A DNA stretch of 64,000 bases from Dasyornis broadbenti (taxonomy: Eukaryota > Chordata > Aves > Passeriformes > Dasyornithidae): positions 82,351 to 146,350 of the forward strand of contig VZRN01001118.1 of assembly GCA_013397935.1 (NCBI GenBank), read 5' to 3'. Under the pieces are notes generated by a model that did not search any database, was not told the origin of the DNA, and saw nothing but the letters and a program-made list of their open reading frames with translations. How positions within the stretch are numbered: the first letter of the stretch is position 1; every line of letters starts with the position of its first letter. The translations under genes were made by a program, and so were the position numbers. Positions 49,601 to 60,849 of this stretch are shown here, one piece after another.

Positions 49601-51749
49601 CTGAAGAGAGTCTAGCAAGACAGGCTCTCTCGAAGAAAAGAGATGGTTTCTGGAAGACATTGGCTATCAACATATAGGATTAAAAGTAGTGCAATACAGT
49701 GACTTATTTAATTCTATTTTAAGCATAAGCAGCAACAGGCAGATAAGAGAAAAAGAAGCAATAAGGAACACAAGTAGCATGATCCAGTAGAGAGAAAGGG
49801 CCAGGAACTGCAATACCTGAGTCATTTGCCAGACTGTTTAAGCTTTATGTTCTGAAATGTGCAGAGCCATATTGCCAGCTCTGGTGCCAACATGACTTTT
49901 AATTCTGAGTAAATAATTCAGTCTTTCTCTTTGTTCAGCTTTGCTATCAGCTGAGTAAACCTGACACTACTGCCCTGCTGGGGATTACATGACCCACAAG
50001 CTTGGGCAGGTCTAATCATAACCCCTTCTGTGACTTTCACACCATGCCACGAGAATGTAGCATCTGTTGTATTCAGGTGCTGGAGCCTGATCTCTGTCAG
50101 TGCTCAAAGGAGAGTTGATTCTTCTCTTTCCTTGCATGCAAATGAAGAAATTAACTTCTTTGTGAATATGTGAAATTCACTTTGAGACACTAGAAGTCAA
50201 TGCTTGTGTTGCCTAGAGCATGCAGTTCTTTCATTGCCTGTACTTTACTCACAAAACAGCAAATGCTGCTTTCATTCACATATTTCTTCCGTGCTTTTGA
50301 ATGGAGCATTTTTTCATCTTGCAGGAGAACAAGCTTCCTTGAGCTGCCCTACTTTATGCTAAGGTGACAGTCAGTCTTGCAGACACCAGGAAATACACAC
50401 TACAGACTTGGCAGAAGAAACAAGGTTATCCCCCCATGTACTTCAGGAAAAGTGTTTTGGTTTTTTCTCCATAGCAAATTTATACAGCATGACCATCTAT
50501 GTGCAAGCTGCACAATTCTTCCACTGAAGAAACAGCAGGGAAATGACAGGAACCAAGGACCTGTTTTGTCCTGTCTTCATTCTCAAGTCCATTTTGCAAC
50601 TGCAAATTCACATGTTAAGATTCTTCCAAAGTAGACTAATTATAGAGGAAAAGTCCAGGAAAAATAGATACTTTTGAAAGTCTTGGAAGAAACGCAGTTC
50701 TCTTCCCTACATAGTCATGTAGGTAGGTGACATTTAAGAATAATTCGACCAAATCATCTTTATCTTGATCCTTCAGAGAGCAAGTCGTGCTTTATCTGGG
50801 GACAGCTCTTACACTCAAGTGCAATCTTAGGTTTTTTTTCTCTGTAGCTTTGGTACCTGCTGATCTCTGACTACCTGCATGAGGACAGAATGTGCCATTA
50901 TGACAGAAATATAAACAGGATAAAACTGCTTAAGTGTGGTGACCATCAACCAAATTACCAGCAAACAACTGAGGCACTGAGCTAGGCTCTGCCCTGTTCG
51001 AAGTATGAAAAAGCTTATAAACAGAAGACATCACAGTTGGTTCTAAATAAAATCATCTCATGTTTGTTATATGCTTACCCACCTGGAGGGAGGAATTCAA
51101 TCCTCTGGGAAACAACTGGTGTAGGTATTAATGCTTTAGTCTCTGGCACAAAGAGTCCTGGGCAGTGAGCAGGCCAGAGTGGATGACGTATGCTTGGAAT
51201 TTTCATTTAATAGAGAAAGAGTAAAAAGACAAATCTAGCAAGACACATAGCTCAGCTTAGTTCCTATTGTCAGCTCAGTTTCAAACACACTGATTGCAGA
51301 AGCAGCAGCCCCACTCATCTCAAGTGCTTGCACACGGCCAGAGCTCCTTTCTGCTAATCTTAAGCACTTCTTAAGACTACCTCTGCTGTCAGAAGAGTTC
51401 AGAACAGCTGATAAAAGGTCCTTCAGCTCTCAAATTCTATTAAAAAAGGTAAAAAGAAAAAGAGACATAAATATGTTACTTATGATAAGACCAAAGCATA
51501 AACAGGAGGATTAGCTCCAAATCTGTTAGACAAAATAATGCTTCAAGAGGCATTTGAATATTTTGATCCTGACCAAGTAGTATTGCCCTTGCCTGGTATG
51601 AGACGGCAGCAGTGCAGCCCTCATCACCAGACCATGCAACTAGGCTGACTTGCGCTCTGTAGCAGTGAATTGATGCCAAACAACCTGATTTTATCAACAA
51701 CCACACTCTCAAGACATTCCACACATGCAGAACGGGAGTGAACAGCAGG

Positions 51750-51805
51750 CCTGATTTCCTTCATTGGTGTAAATCATTCTACTCAAGTCAATGAAGCACT
51801 GCCAA
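51750..51805 (+). repeat. Relic of an ancient amniote interspersed repeat
   Basis: The phrases 'ttcattggtgtaaatcattc' and 'tactcaagtcaatgaagcac' resemble the 'ggtgtaaatcag..taactcc..gaagtcaatgg' wording of an old amniote repeat. Confidence 0.4.
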
Positions 51806-52494
51806 CTAACACCTGCTGAGGATCTGTGCCAGGATCTCAAGGTCGGTATCTTAGAGCCTTTTATACCTAGTTTGCCACAAAGCTACCTCCTCTAGAAAAT
51901 CTCCTTTTGCAGGAGGCAACTTATATGTTGAACTTACCTCCTATATGCACACTGCTCTCAATCAACAACAAATATTCTTTAGCAGATGCATGGGAAGCTG
52001 ATGACAGAGAAAATAATTTTATTCACCGAGTCAGTTTTGACACTGATGGGCACTGAAGAGCTGAAAAACATTTATAGGGAGTTCCACTTTCAATGTTATT
52101 CAGAATATCAGTTGAGATTTTGTTATTTTTAAGGAATGCTTAAATGGAATAGTGTTACCCCTTTGAAAAAGCTGGTAGCACATGGAGAATATAGCTATCA
52201 TGATTTACATAAAACTAACAGTCATGTTATGCTCAAAAGCGTAAGTTTATTGCTCTCTTTAATGACTATCACCAGTATTTTAAAAAAGAATGCCAGTTCT
52301 TCCTGCTAGCTTCTCACTGAAAGAAATATTTTAAATACAGCAATAAAATCAAGTAGTTTAAAGATAACACATTTTGCCACACATTCATGCAAACCCTGCA
52401 GACAGGATTTTTACAGGTTCATGGATACAGAATAAACACAAAGATGTGTACTGATTTATTGGGAAACTTTCCCCACAGTGATGAAGTTGTAGGC

Positions 52495-52570
52495 GTAACA
52501 TTTCAGGCCTTACCCTGCACCTGCTGACGTCAATGGCAAAACATCAGTGGGAGCAGGATCAGCCCTTTTT
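52495..52570 (+). repeat. Relic of an ancient amniote interspersed repeat
   Basis: The phrases 'taccctgcacctgctgacgt' and 'caatggcaaaacatcagtgg', then 'gagcaggatcagccc', fit the same kind of old repeat as at 41.9 and 51.75 kb. Confidence 0.45.
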
Positions 52571-53098
52571 ATTCTGAGAGCTGCTTTACCTTCTCCTGAT
52601 TAGGAAGTGCAGTAAATTCGCAGAATCTTCTGCACTAATAGAAGCAGTGGGTTTTGGTTATTGTTACAAACAAAAAGAAGCAAAAATATTTTTAGTAGGT
52701 CATTAGAGCTTCTATTCACAAAACACTCATCTTGCATGTTAAGGATCCTGTGTACCTCAATTTTTCTCTGCTCAATGAGGCACTAAAACGTGTGCTTACC
52801 TCTAAGCATTAAACACAAACTACAATCTTCCCAGCCTGATTGAAGTCTAAACCAAAAAGCATAGGCAGCAGTCTGTATTACTGAAAAGGAAACACTGCTG
52901 CCTGGACCAGTGGTTAGAATGGGCAAATGATTTTTTAAATTTGGTTCAAGGGCAAATTTATCACAAAGCAGCCAACAAGCTCAGACTGAATTTTTTTTTA
53001 AAGCTGCCTATAGGATTTGCATTAATTTTAATAGGCACTGGACACATGGTTACCCTCAAAGCTTCGAAACAAGTACAAATTCATAGAATACAAGTGAT

Positions 53099-53104
53099 TT
53101 TATT
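53099..53104 (-). terminator. Candidate PTPN5 polyadenylation signal
   Basis: TTTATT on the + strand is AATAAA on the minus strand, about 0.9 kb downstream of the PTPN5 stop. An ATTAAA equivalent follows at about 53113. A 3' UTR of this length is reasonable for the gene, but no transcript evidence is available and other signals further on cannot be excluded. Confidence 0.35.
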
Positions 53105-54001
53105 ATCAGATTTTTAATAAAAATGAACTAAAAAAATTCCTCACCTGATTTTGATTCTCAGATTTCAGGAGAAATTGTATTCGGATTATGTTCTGACTAA
53201 GCAAAAATAGAAACTATTTGCAGAAATACAATCTGTTTGCCAGATGACTAAGATGCCCAAATATTGACAAAGAAAAGGTAAAGCGTGAAGTATTTATGTT
53301 CAGATTAATTTCTACTCAGATTCACCCAGCTGTCATGATACTGGGGTACACTGCTGGTAAGAATTCGAGGCAAGACTTTGACTCATGTCATTGAAATATT
53401 TTTTCCTCCTTAGTTCTGATAACACTGGTAGTGGACTGCTTTATAAAAAATAAACAAGCAAACATGATGTGTGAAACATCATTTCAATGTGAATCTACTT
53501 GAGTCTTTCAATGCAGAGGCTCAGAAGGTTTACAATACACACAGTATTCGGTAATTTTATATGTAAAAACAATCAGAAAGAGGCAAAAATTTACTTTCAA
53601 GCTTAGTCAACATACGGCACATTTCAGCATGACAATTCAAAAAGTTTCACACTGTATTTGGCTATATTAGCAATGACCTTTTAAAAAGAGCAAACTGAAG
53701 ACAGTGGATTTTTTTCTGGTTTTTTTCTTTGCTTTTGTAACAAATGAAGCTACTATTATTATTTACAGTATAAAGAAGCCTTTTTTGGTGAAGATTATGT
53801 CCTGTCACATATGTTTAAGACAAGGCATACCTCAGCTCTTAAATGTCAATGCAAACAAGAGCATAAAAGCAATATCAAAGTAAAATAATATCTTTCCAGC
53901 TAAGACAGCCAGGTTACCATGTGTCTCTTATCAGATCTGAACTGTATCTGAACGCAGTCAAAAGTTCTCTTGGCTTTAGCCTTTAGGAATATCATGAACA
54001 C
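53105..54001 (-). other. Probable PTPN5 3' UTR
   Basis: The terminal PTPN5 exon runs on from its stop at 54002 without any splice donor of note. The sequence is AT-rich and free of recognisable repeats, as expected of a 3' UTR. The end is set only by the candidate poly(A) signal. Confidence 0.4.
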
Positions 54002-54095
54002 TTATTCTTCTGCTGCTCTAGAAAGCTGTTTTCCGTACAAGCTCATGACATGATGGACAAATTGATACTGTTCACAAGTTTGGATCATTCCTCCC
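54002..54095 (-). CDS. PTPN5: PTPN5 last coding exon (phosphatase C-terminus)
   Basis: The acceptor is CCTTTCAG ending at 54096. One base completes the Arg codon split by the previous intron, then 30 codons follow, GGMIQTCEQYQFVHHVMSLY and GKQLSRAAEE, and a TAA at 54004-54002. The motif QTCEQYQFVH is the Q-loop region of classical protein tyrosine phosphatases, whose Gln positions the catalytic water. The ending YGKQLSRAAEE differs from the human tail as I recall it (YEKQLS...), which is typical of the variable last residues. PTPN5 (STEP) is a brain-enriched phosphatase acting on ERK, p38, Fyn, Pyk2 and NMDA-receptor subunits. PTPRR and PTPN7 are the close relatives, but wording and neighbours favour PTPN5. 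Confidence 0.93.
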
Positions 54096-57000
54096 CTGAA
54101 AGGCAAGAAGAAGAGGGGAGGGAAACAGCAGTCTTATTACATGCAAACACATGAGGAATAGCACAGCTAACATGGAGCTTGTGCTCTACACCAAAGGTCT
54201 ATTCCAAAGCTTTCTGAAATAAGTGAGAAGTGCCCCTTGATTGCAACCAGCTTCAAGTCTAACTTTGAGCTCACTTTTGAAAGTCACTGCTAAGCAAGGA
54301 GCAGAAGGTAGTGAGAACAAGAATGGGCTTCACTTTCATTTTCCTTGGCAGAGGCCCTCCTCCAGCAAGGCATCACCATCATCATTTACTCTCATGTTAC
54401 CTGAGCACCTGTACTCCAAGAACCATTCTGTAAAAAGCAATTCCCACCCCAAAGCCCTAGAGAGATAGATGGGAGCAGGGGAATAAAGAGGGGAAGTCTT
54501 ATCCAAGACTTCACAGCTGCGCTAGGGACTGAATCTGGGACCAAAGAGGGACAGGCCAAGCCAGACCAGCCCAGACAACTGATGCAACTTTCTTATTCTG
54601 CAACAAGGATTCTTTCCTCCGTGCCATCCCAAATCATGCTTTTGGCAAATTAACCAGAGAACTAGGGATGGCCAGCAGTATTTTGGAACAGACAATGTTA
54701 CTGTAGAAAGGACAACTCAGATTTGTAACTGAGTTGACTGCTGTGTGCCCCTTGATAGCAAAAGACCCCCCAGCACAGTAACCTGTTTTGGTTCAGCTTA
54801 TTTTTCAGCTCTTGAAAATTGAAAATCTGGAAGGAAATGCAAGCAGGAACAAAAGTAGCTTGATTTTCCATGTGTCATTAGCCTGTGTATTTCTGCAAGT
54901 AGCATATTAACCAATACATGAGCACCACAGGTGGAGACAGAAAGGAACAAAAAGAATCAGGATGAAGTTTTTCATTTTAAGCAGATTTTACTAACATTTG
55001 AAATTCTGCTAAGATTACCCCATCAAAAGTGATATGATCTCTTGATAATCCATTATGAAGACAATTAAACCTTGTGGCTCAAGCTCACAGAAAGTGTATG
55101 CAGAATTGTGCCAGCACTGGTGCTGGTGCACAGATCCTGGGAGCACGGTGCCAAAAAGAGGCTGAAATGACAACTGGGGTTGAGGAATATGGGAACCCGT
55201 GGCTGACTGGAGCCAACCAGACTGTGTCAGTCTGAGAAGAACGCATGTGGAGCATTCCCTTAAAAACCTCACCAGAGGAAATTAATGAAAAGTTGCTTCC
55301 TCTGAGCCAACTGGGTAGCAGACTGCTAGTACCCTCCATGGGACTGCCCTTTTCTATGGGGTCCACCTTAACCATTATGGGCCACACAGTAGCCATACCA
55401 GTAAGGGGGAGATGAGCGGGCAAGACAAACTTGTCCTTCAGCCTCTTGCACTTATTTTGTTAAGCAGCTGCCTCAACTAACACTTAACAATGAGCAGAGA
55501 AGGCAGGGACCTATTCTCCAACCTCTCATCAACTATCAAAGGTGAGAAACACACAATGAGTTTCTACAAAAAAAATATTTCCTAGCTGAGCATTTCCTCC
55601 CCATCTGCTCTACTTAATACAAGCTCACAGTTGATCCGTTTCTGAGTCCCTCTGTGTTCCACACAGCACTGAAATGTATCTATGTCAGACTGTGACACAC
55701 AAGGAACATTAGTCATAGCTGACAATTTCTCCCCAAGGAATTCTATTAAGAGTGGGGCTGCACCTTAAGTTATAGCAACAGAAGCACTAGGGTGGCCATT
55801 GAGTTTCAGACCACAGGAAATTATTTTCCTTTTTATCCAGTTCCCTGCTATGTCGTGGCTTCCTCCCTTGCCACACATATGCACACCATAACATGTGCTT
55901 GCTGTCCAGGCTTTGGCACAGAATTATGGTTTCACCCCTATTTGCCACAGAAACCTTTGAAATCTGAGTTGCATTGTGGGCAATGACAGCAAAAATCTCT
56001 CAGCACTGTGGGAAGGATGAAGGAATGATTACTTCCTCTCCTTAGTCATACTAGGTTACTTTAGGACCATCTGTTGGCCACGGATGCAAAGCCCAGTGCA
56101 CAGAACTTTCCCAAGGGACTTGTGAGGGAATGAAGGGAAAACCACATTTATTCTCTCCATACCCATGGCAAGCTCAAAGCTGGTTCTCAGGGCTAATGCC
56201 AACCTCCCTACTCCTGTGTGAAGCAAGGAGATGCATTCCTTCACACATCTGCTCTGGCCTCCATTCAGCCTTCTTTCCCTAAGTCCCTGGTGACTCCTTC
56301 CCATCCTAATACAGTAATGATCAGGCAAGAGGAGGAGACACAGGGTCTTCCTTCCTATAGCTGCTTGGACACTCTCAACCTCTCATGCTACTTTTGAAGT
56401 CTTCTGGAGCTTTTGTGGGGCGTTAGTGAAAATGAGAGTGAGTGGCAGCATGACTTCCAAGAGATTACAAGCTCTATTTTTCACTCCTTGAAGAAAACAT
56501 GCTCTTCTGTAGGAAGAATGATGTTCTGCTTTCCATCTTGAATATTTTACCCCATGACATTTAAATGGCTTTCATCTATCCCATCCCACTCCTGAGAGCT
56601 ACATGGCAGCTACAGAGGTTCCTGCAGTCTTCCTTTCCCCTTATGGTTTCCTTTAAGTGTGATTTCCCTTCTTCAGAGTCTAAAAATGACTGCCAGTTCC
56701 CCTTTCCCTTCAAAGCTAGTATTTGCAATTGGCCTGCTGTATCACACACATTTGTAAGCAGGCGCCTTCAGCCTTCATTTGTGTGACAATTTTCCTGTGT
56801 AACATTAGTCACAGAGACAAGATATTTCACATCCAGACAGATATTTCACTGGACCATGGATAATCAGCACTCACTATTCATATTCCGGTTTTCTTTTTCT
56901 CAAGAAGCCTTTCCTTGTCTGGGCTAAAATCCAATGAAATAGCCAAATCTCTAAGCCCCTGCAGGTCTCTGTCTATCAGAGCCTCAGCAGGGCAGCAAGC

Positions 57001-57800
57001 ATTTCATTTTTTGCCTCCCACTGAGCATAATTTCTTCTCTGAAATAAAGTTCAGCGTGGGGTTGAGGTTCTTTTTTTTCCCTCAGAAAAATCTTTGGTAT
57101 GTTTTTCGTGACATCTCTTCCCCCGACTACATTTATCATTATCATTAGAGAGAGCACTGAGACATGTTTTGATGGCACTTGAAACCAGTGGGAGAGGAAA
57201 AATAACATCTCTGGTACAAAATTCAAGTCTGTTTACTTCATAATCAAACTCAAGGTGGTGTGTTAAGAAATGCTTAACTGGAAGCCATTAAATTTGTGGA
57301 GATTTTCACAGCTCCTTTCATATGTCTGCATACACTCCAGGCTGTGCATAGTCTCCATCCCCAAGCAATGTCTTTCCCACCATTGCTCACAGCTCCAGTA
57401 TACGAGACTAGTTTTCATTACTCCTTCTGGGAGGAAAGTGATGAGCTGTGGCTCTGAACTTAAGTACAGCAGGTCTTTGAGCCTTTGCTTCTGTATGAAC
57501 CTGGGGCCAGCTCCTCAGCTAGTAAAAGATACCCCTTGCTGCATGGAGATGGACAGCTATGCAGATTTTGATGCCAACTGTGAATCTGACTCAGTGCTAG
57601 GGCTGTTCATGAAGGTTTACTGCTCAGACAAAGATTACAAGTCAGAACTGCATAGAACATGACAACTTCCTTGAGGAACAGTCTCTCTTAGCCTCCACTT
57701 GGGTTTGTTCTTCCCCTCTTCCTATTTGTTTCTCGTTAAGGAAGGGGAAATATTACCATTTTTCTTTTTATTTTTCTGGAAGGGAAACAGGCTTTCTTAC
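54096..57800 (-). other. PTPN5 intron (3.7 kb, phase 2)
   Basis: It runs from GTAAGAAAG at 57800 to CTTTCAG at 54096. A MIR-like relic lies at 54470-54565. A 130-codon + strand frame at 57270-57662 inside the intron shows no domain and looks like chance. Confidence 0.8.
54470..54565 (-). repeat. MIR-like relic
   Basis: The + strand reads 'gaagtcttatccaagacttc', 'acagctgcgctagggactga' and 'atctgggacc', following the reversed MIR core ('gacttgcccaaggtcacaca ... cagctgggattcgaacc'). Divergence is high. Confidence 0.45.
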
Positions 57801-57914
57801 CTGTCTAACCGTAACTGGCAGGCTGTTCGCAGAATGTCAACTATGCCCTCATTCTTCAGCTGTTTACAGCAGACACTTGTGGCAATAAAGCAGCCAGTCC
57901 TCCCAATGCCTGCA
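57801..57914 (-). CDS. PTPN5: PTPN5 exon with catalytic P-loop remainder
   Basis: The acceptor is TTCCTTAG before 57914 and the donor is ACAG|GTAAGA at 57800. The first base completes the Ser codon that follows the catalytic Cys. The exon reads AGIGRTGCFIATSVCCKQLK, then NEGIVDILRTACQLRLD and a split Arg. Together with HC from the previous exon it forms the tyrosine-phosphatase signature HC(S)AGIGRTG, with the invariant Arg present. The 114 bases have no stop. The reading differs from mammalian PTPN5, as I recall it, by conservative changes only. The domain is cytosolic, at the C-terminus of a protein that in its long form is membrane-anchored. Confidence 0.96.
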
Positions 57915-60622
57915 CTAAGGAAGGGAAAAGCAGAGAGAGGCAGTGGAGATGTCAGAAGGACTTTCTTGTCAAATGACTGCCACTAAACCACCACAGACCC
58001 CATCATCCTTTTTGTCCCTCCAACCTCTGCCAGCTGGGTGATTCCGGATGGAAAGCCATAACTAGGAAAAGATACTAGCATTGGTGGAATGACATGATTA
58101 AGTGTGAGCCACTCACAGGAAAAGAGTGAACATTGCACAAACAGCGCTATAAATGGACTATTAGATACTGTTTGACCCAATATGTTGTTGAACCTCTCAC
58201 TGAACCATTGAAAAAAAGCTCCTGCGTTTCTTAGTAAGATTTGGTTTGATGGCAACGCTTGCTTTGAAGGCAAACTTTGCTATGAAATTCTCAATTCTAA
58301 CAGCTTCTTTGAAATTTATTTTCATTCACAGGCAGAGCAAAAAAACCACCCAACTCTTGCTTAAATAATTAGAGCTAAGAGCAGTATAGTAAGTGTGATG
58401 CCATTTGCTGATCAGATCTACAATCTAGTAATTTCAATTAGAGCAAAATACAACAAATGCACTATCAAAGAAATTTCTTTGAATTTTCCTGAACTCCTTT
58501 GTATCTGACACAGTCCTTGGTTAATGACCAAAACTGAATTTATATTCAAAGGCACAGTACTATAGAAGCTGTGAATTCTTCTTATCACCTATGAAACTAC
58601 CAGCAAATGTTGGAAGCCCTTCTTATCCGTGAACTAATTAAGTGAGCATACTCAAGAATAATTACTTGACAAACTACAAGAAATCCTGCTTTCATTTACA
58701 TTGTGAGAAAACTGTAATACAAAACCACTGGCAACAAATGTACAAGCAACACTGGAGTTCATGGGTCACAGCTGCCACAAGTCCTTCATCTTCCACTTGG
58801 CCATAACCAAACAGACCACAGCACACAGCTCCTGACACTGTTTCTTGCCCAGAGACCTCAGAGTGTTTTGCAAAAGCAGGGAACAACACCCATTTTTAGA
58901 TAAAGGAAACAGCACTGGCACAACACTTGTCCCAGGACAAGCTGCAGGTCTCTCAGTGGCTGAGACAGCATGATAATCCTTCCAAGACTGCCCAAGGGTG
59001 GTACATTATCCACAGAGAATACTTAATAATCTTATCACTATGTCTCTTAGTTGTTTTTTTTTTCCCAAATAAAAATGCCCCATTTCTCCTCAGATGATTA
59101 CTCTGTCATGGGGATGACACCAAACAAGAGGACAAAACAAATATGCAAAGCAAGAGTGACATGGTAACCAGCAGCAGATCCCATAGTGCTTCAAGGAGCT
59201 CTCAGAGAGTCGCTTTTGATGGACAAAGGAGACCTTCTTACAAACCTTTTCTGATTTTTATCTGAACTCTCCCTAATTTTTCAACATCCGTTTTAAAACA
59301 AAGGCAGAAAAACTGGTCATGTGGTATCACATGAGTATTTTTATAGTGATTATTCCATATTAACTTATAGTCGGATCTTTGATGACACCAGGCTACCAAC
59401 CATTTGTGCCAAGAGGCTCTTTAGAAACATCCTCATTGTATAATACCCATTTACTATGGCTTTTGGAGAGCAACCATCTGCTGTTTCCTAGAAAACATTA
59501 TGCAAAATTAAGTAAAATTCCGTATAAAAAAATCAATTTGGCAAAATGTATGTTATTGAAATTATGGAAGATTACCCTGACAAGACAACTGCATCTCTTA
59601 TTAGGCTTTCTGCTATTTACCTGAAATAACTGTTTTGAGGACAGATTGTAGTTTCCAAGTAATCACATTTAACCTTTCTAAATACTGGCAAAACAGGGCT
59701 TGTTTTCAGACCTCTGGAACTTCTCCAAATTTTGAAGAACTATAATTTGTCTATACTAAACTTCTATGGTTTAGAGGCTGTGAATCAACTTTTTAAAAAC
59801 ACTCTTAGATGAAAATCAACCAGCATATCTGGTTTAATAGCGGTTGTTGATCTTAACACACTCCCTAGTTAGCAGTGCAAAAGAACATACTTCATCACAT
59901 CTACAAATGATAAGTACATCATCCCACTTCTTTCTGAGGACAGAAGAGAAGTATCTATCCTCATCTATTTTTATTCTGCTCTGATTGATAATTACAACTT
60001 TCTCATCAGGCATCACACCACTGTAATGACTTTGCTCCTTCCATAAAAGTTTTCATCTTTGACAGGGATTTTTACTGATACTTCAGTTTTATTATCAATT
60101 GCTAAATTTCCGTACTATTGATTAGTACTTGCTGCAATCAGCTTTGCTACTCTTTCATTTATGTATCGTACTTAAATGATTATCTTTGGCCTAATAATGA
60201 TTTATTTTAAAAAAAGAAGCAAAAAAAGGAATCTACAAAACAAGGGGGTTTGAAAACTGAATGTTCTTACTATTCTGCTTGCATGTATCTTCCTACTCAA
60301 TTTCACCTGAAGTATGTTAATCTTTGCTAACCTGGCCCTTAAAAGATTGTTAAAGGCATATATTACTGGTAAGGCAAATGAAATGGAATTGTTCTTACAA
60401 GTAACTGAGCCACTGCCAGCTTCTATGTTCAACTCAGTCTGTATCTGAAAGCAATACTCGGTAATAGAAAATTATTGTCATTAATGCTTTGAAGTTCCAA
60501 GCATATTTCAGAAGCATTTGGGCAAGATTTCACATATGTGACTGATGGCCTATATGGCAGTATCTGCACTATGCCACTGTATGCAAAGAAGCCCTTAAAA
60601 TTCTGATATAATATTAATTTAC
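57915..60622 (-). other. PTPN5 intron (2.7 kb, phase 2)
   Basis: It runs from GTAAAT at 60622 to CCTTAG at 57915, with a MIR-like relic at 58840-58970. The remainder is AT-rich unique sequence without a recognised exon. It splits the codon directly after the catalytic Cys. Confidence 0.8.
58840..58970 (-). repeat. MIR or L2-tail relic
   Basis: The + strand reads 'agagtgttttgcaaaagcag', 'cacccatttttagataaagg', 'aaacagcactggcacaacac' and 'cagtggctgagac'. The order matches a reversed SINE of the MIR type ('ccattttacagatgaggaaactgaggcac...'). It is diverged. Confidence 0.5.
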
Positions 60623-60783
60623 CTGCAGTGAACAATCACGGGGGCATTCTTCTCCTCTGCACTCTGCATGGCCTCTTCCACTTCCAGTACGAGCTGTAAC
60701 AGAGGAGGGGCCTGGTCTGGTGTCTTCTGGTCTGGCCAAGACGTGTACCAGTAATGTTTCAGGTTTCTGACTTCTTCTCCTTT
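60623..60783 (-). CDS. PTPN5: PTPN5 exon with WPD loop and catalytic cysteine
   Basis: The acceptor is ATTGCAG at 60790-60784 and the donor is CTGCAG|GTAAAT at 60622. The exon reads KGEEVRNLKHYWYTSWPDQK, then TPDQAPPLLQLVLEVEEAMQ, SAEEKNAPVIVHC and two bases of the next Ser. WPD is the mobile acid-base loop with its catalytic Asp; VIVHC carries the nucleophilic Cys. KHYWYTSWPDQKTPD is typical of the PTPN5/PTPRR/PTPN7 group. The start is phase 0. The next upstream exon, encoding the region before the WPD loop, was not found before 64000 and must lie outside the window. A 2.4 kb CR1 begins about 70 to 90 bases upstream of this acceptor. Confidence 0.95.
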
Positions 60784-60849
60784 CTGCAATCCAGTTAAGA
60801 CAAACACCAGAAAAAGAATTTCTCTTGTAAATTGATACTGAAACATGGC

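Larger units (their letters stand above)
43788..53098. other. Intergenic stretch between the decayed gene and PTPN5
   Basis: About 9.3 kb of AT-rich DNA without a supported exon. Open frames such as 46595-46927 and 47108-47461 show no recognisable domain and no convincing splice context. Contents noted separately are a 22-base perfect palindrome at 46671 and two ancient repeat relics at 51.75 and 52.5 kb. No CR1 was recognised, in contrast to the flanking segments. Confidence 0.5.

Noticed and set aside
49272..49660. Open frames on both strands suggesting a small gene
   Set aside because: No family resemblance or convincing splice sites; composition is like the flanks.
57270..57662. 130-codon + strand frame inside a PTPN5 intron
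   Set aside because: Antisense to an intact gene, without a domain or promoter; treated as chance.
59834..60016. Minus-strand frame tested as an additional PTPN5 exon
   Set aside because: Its reading does not fit the phosphatase, and the flanking exons already join in phase without it.
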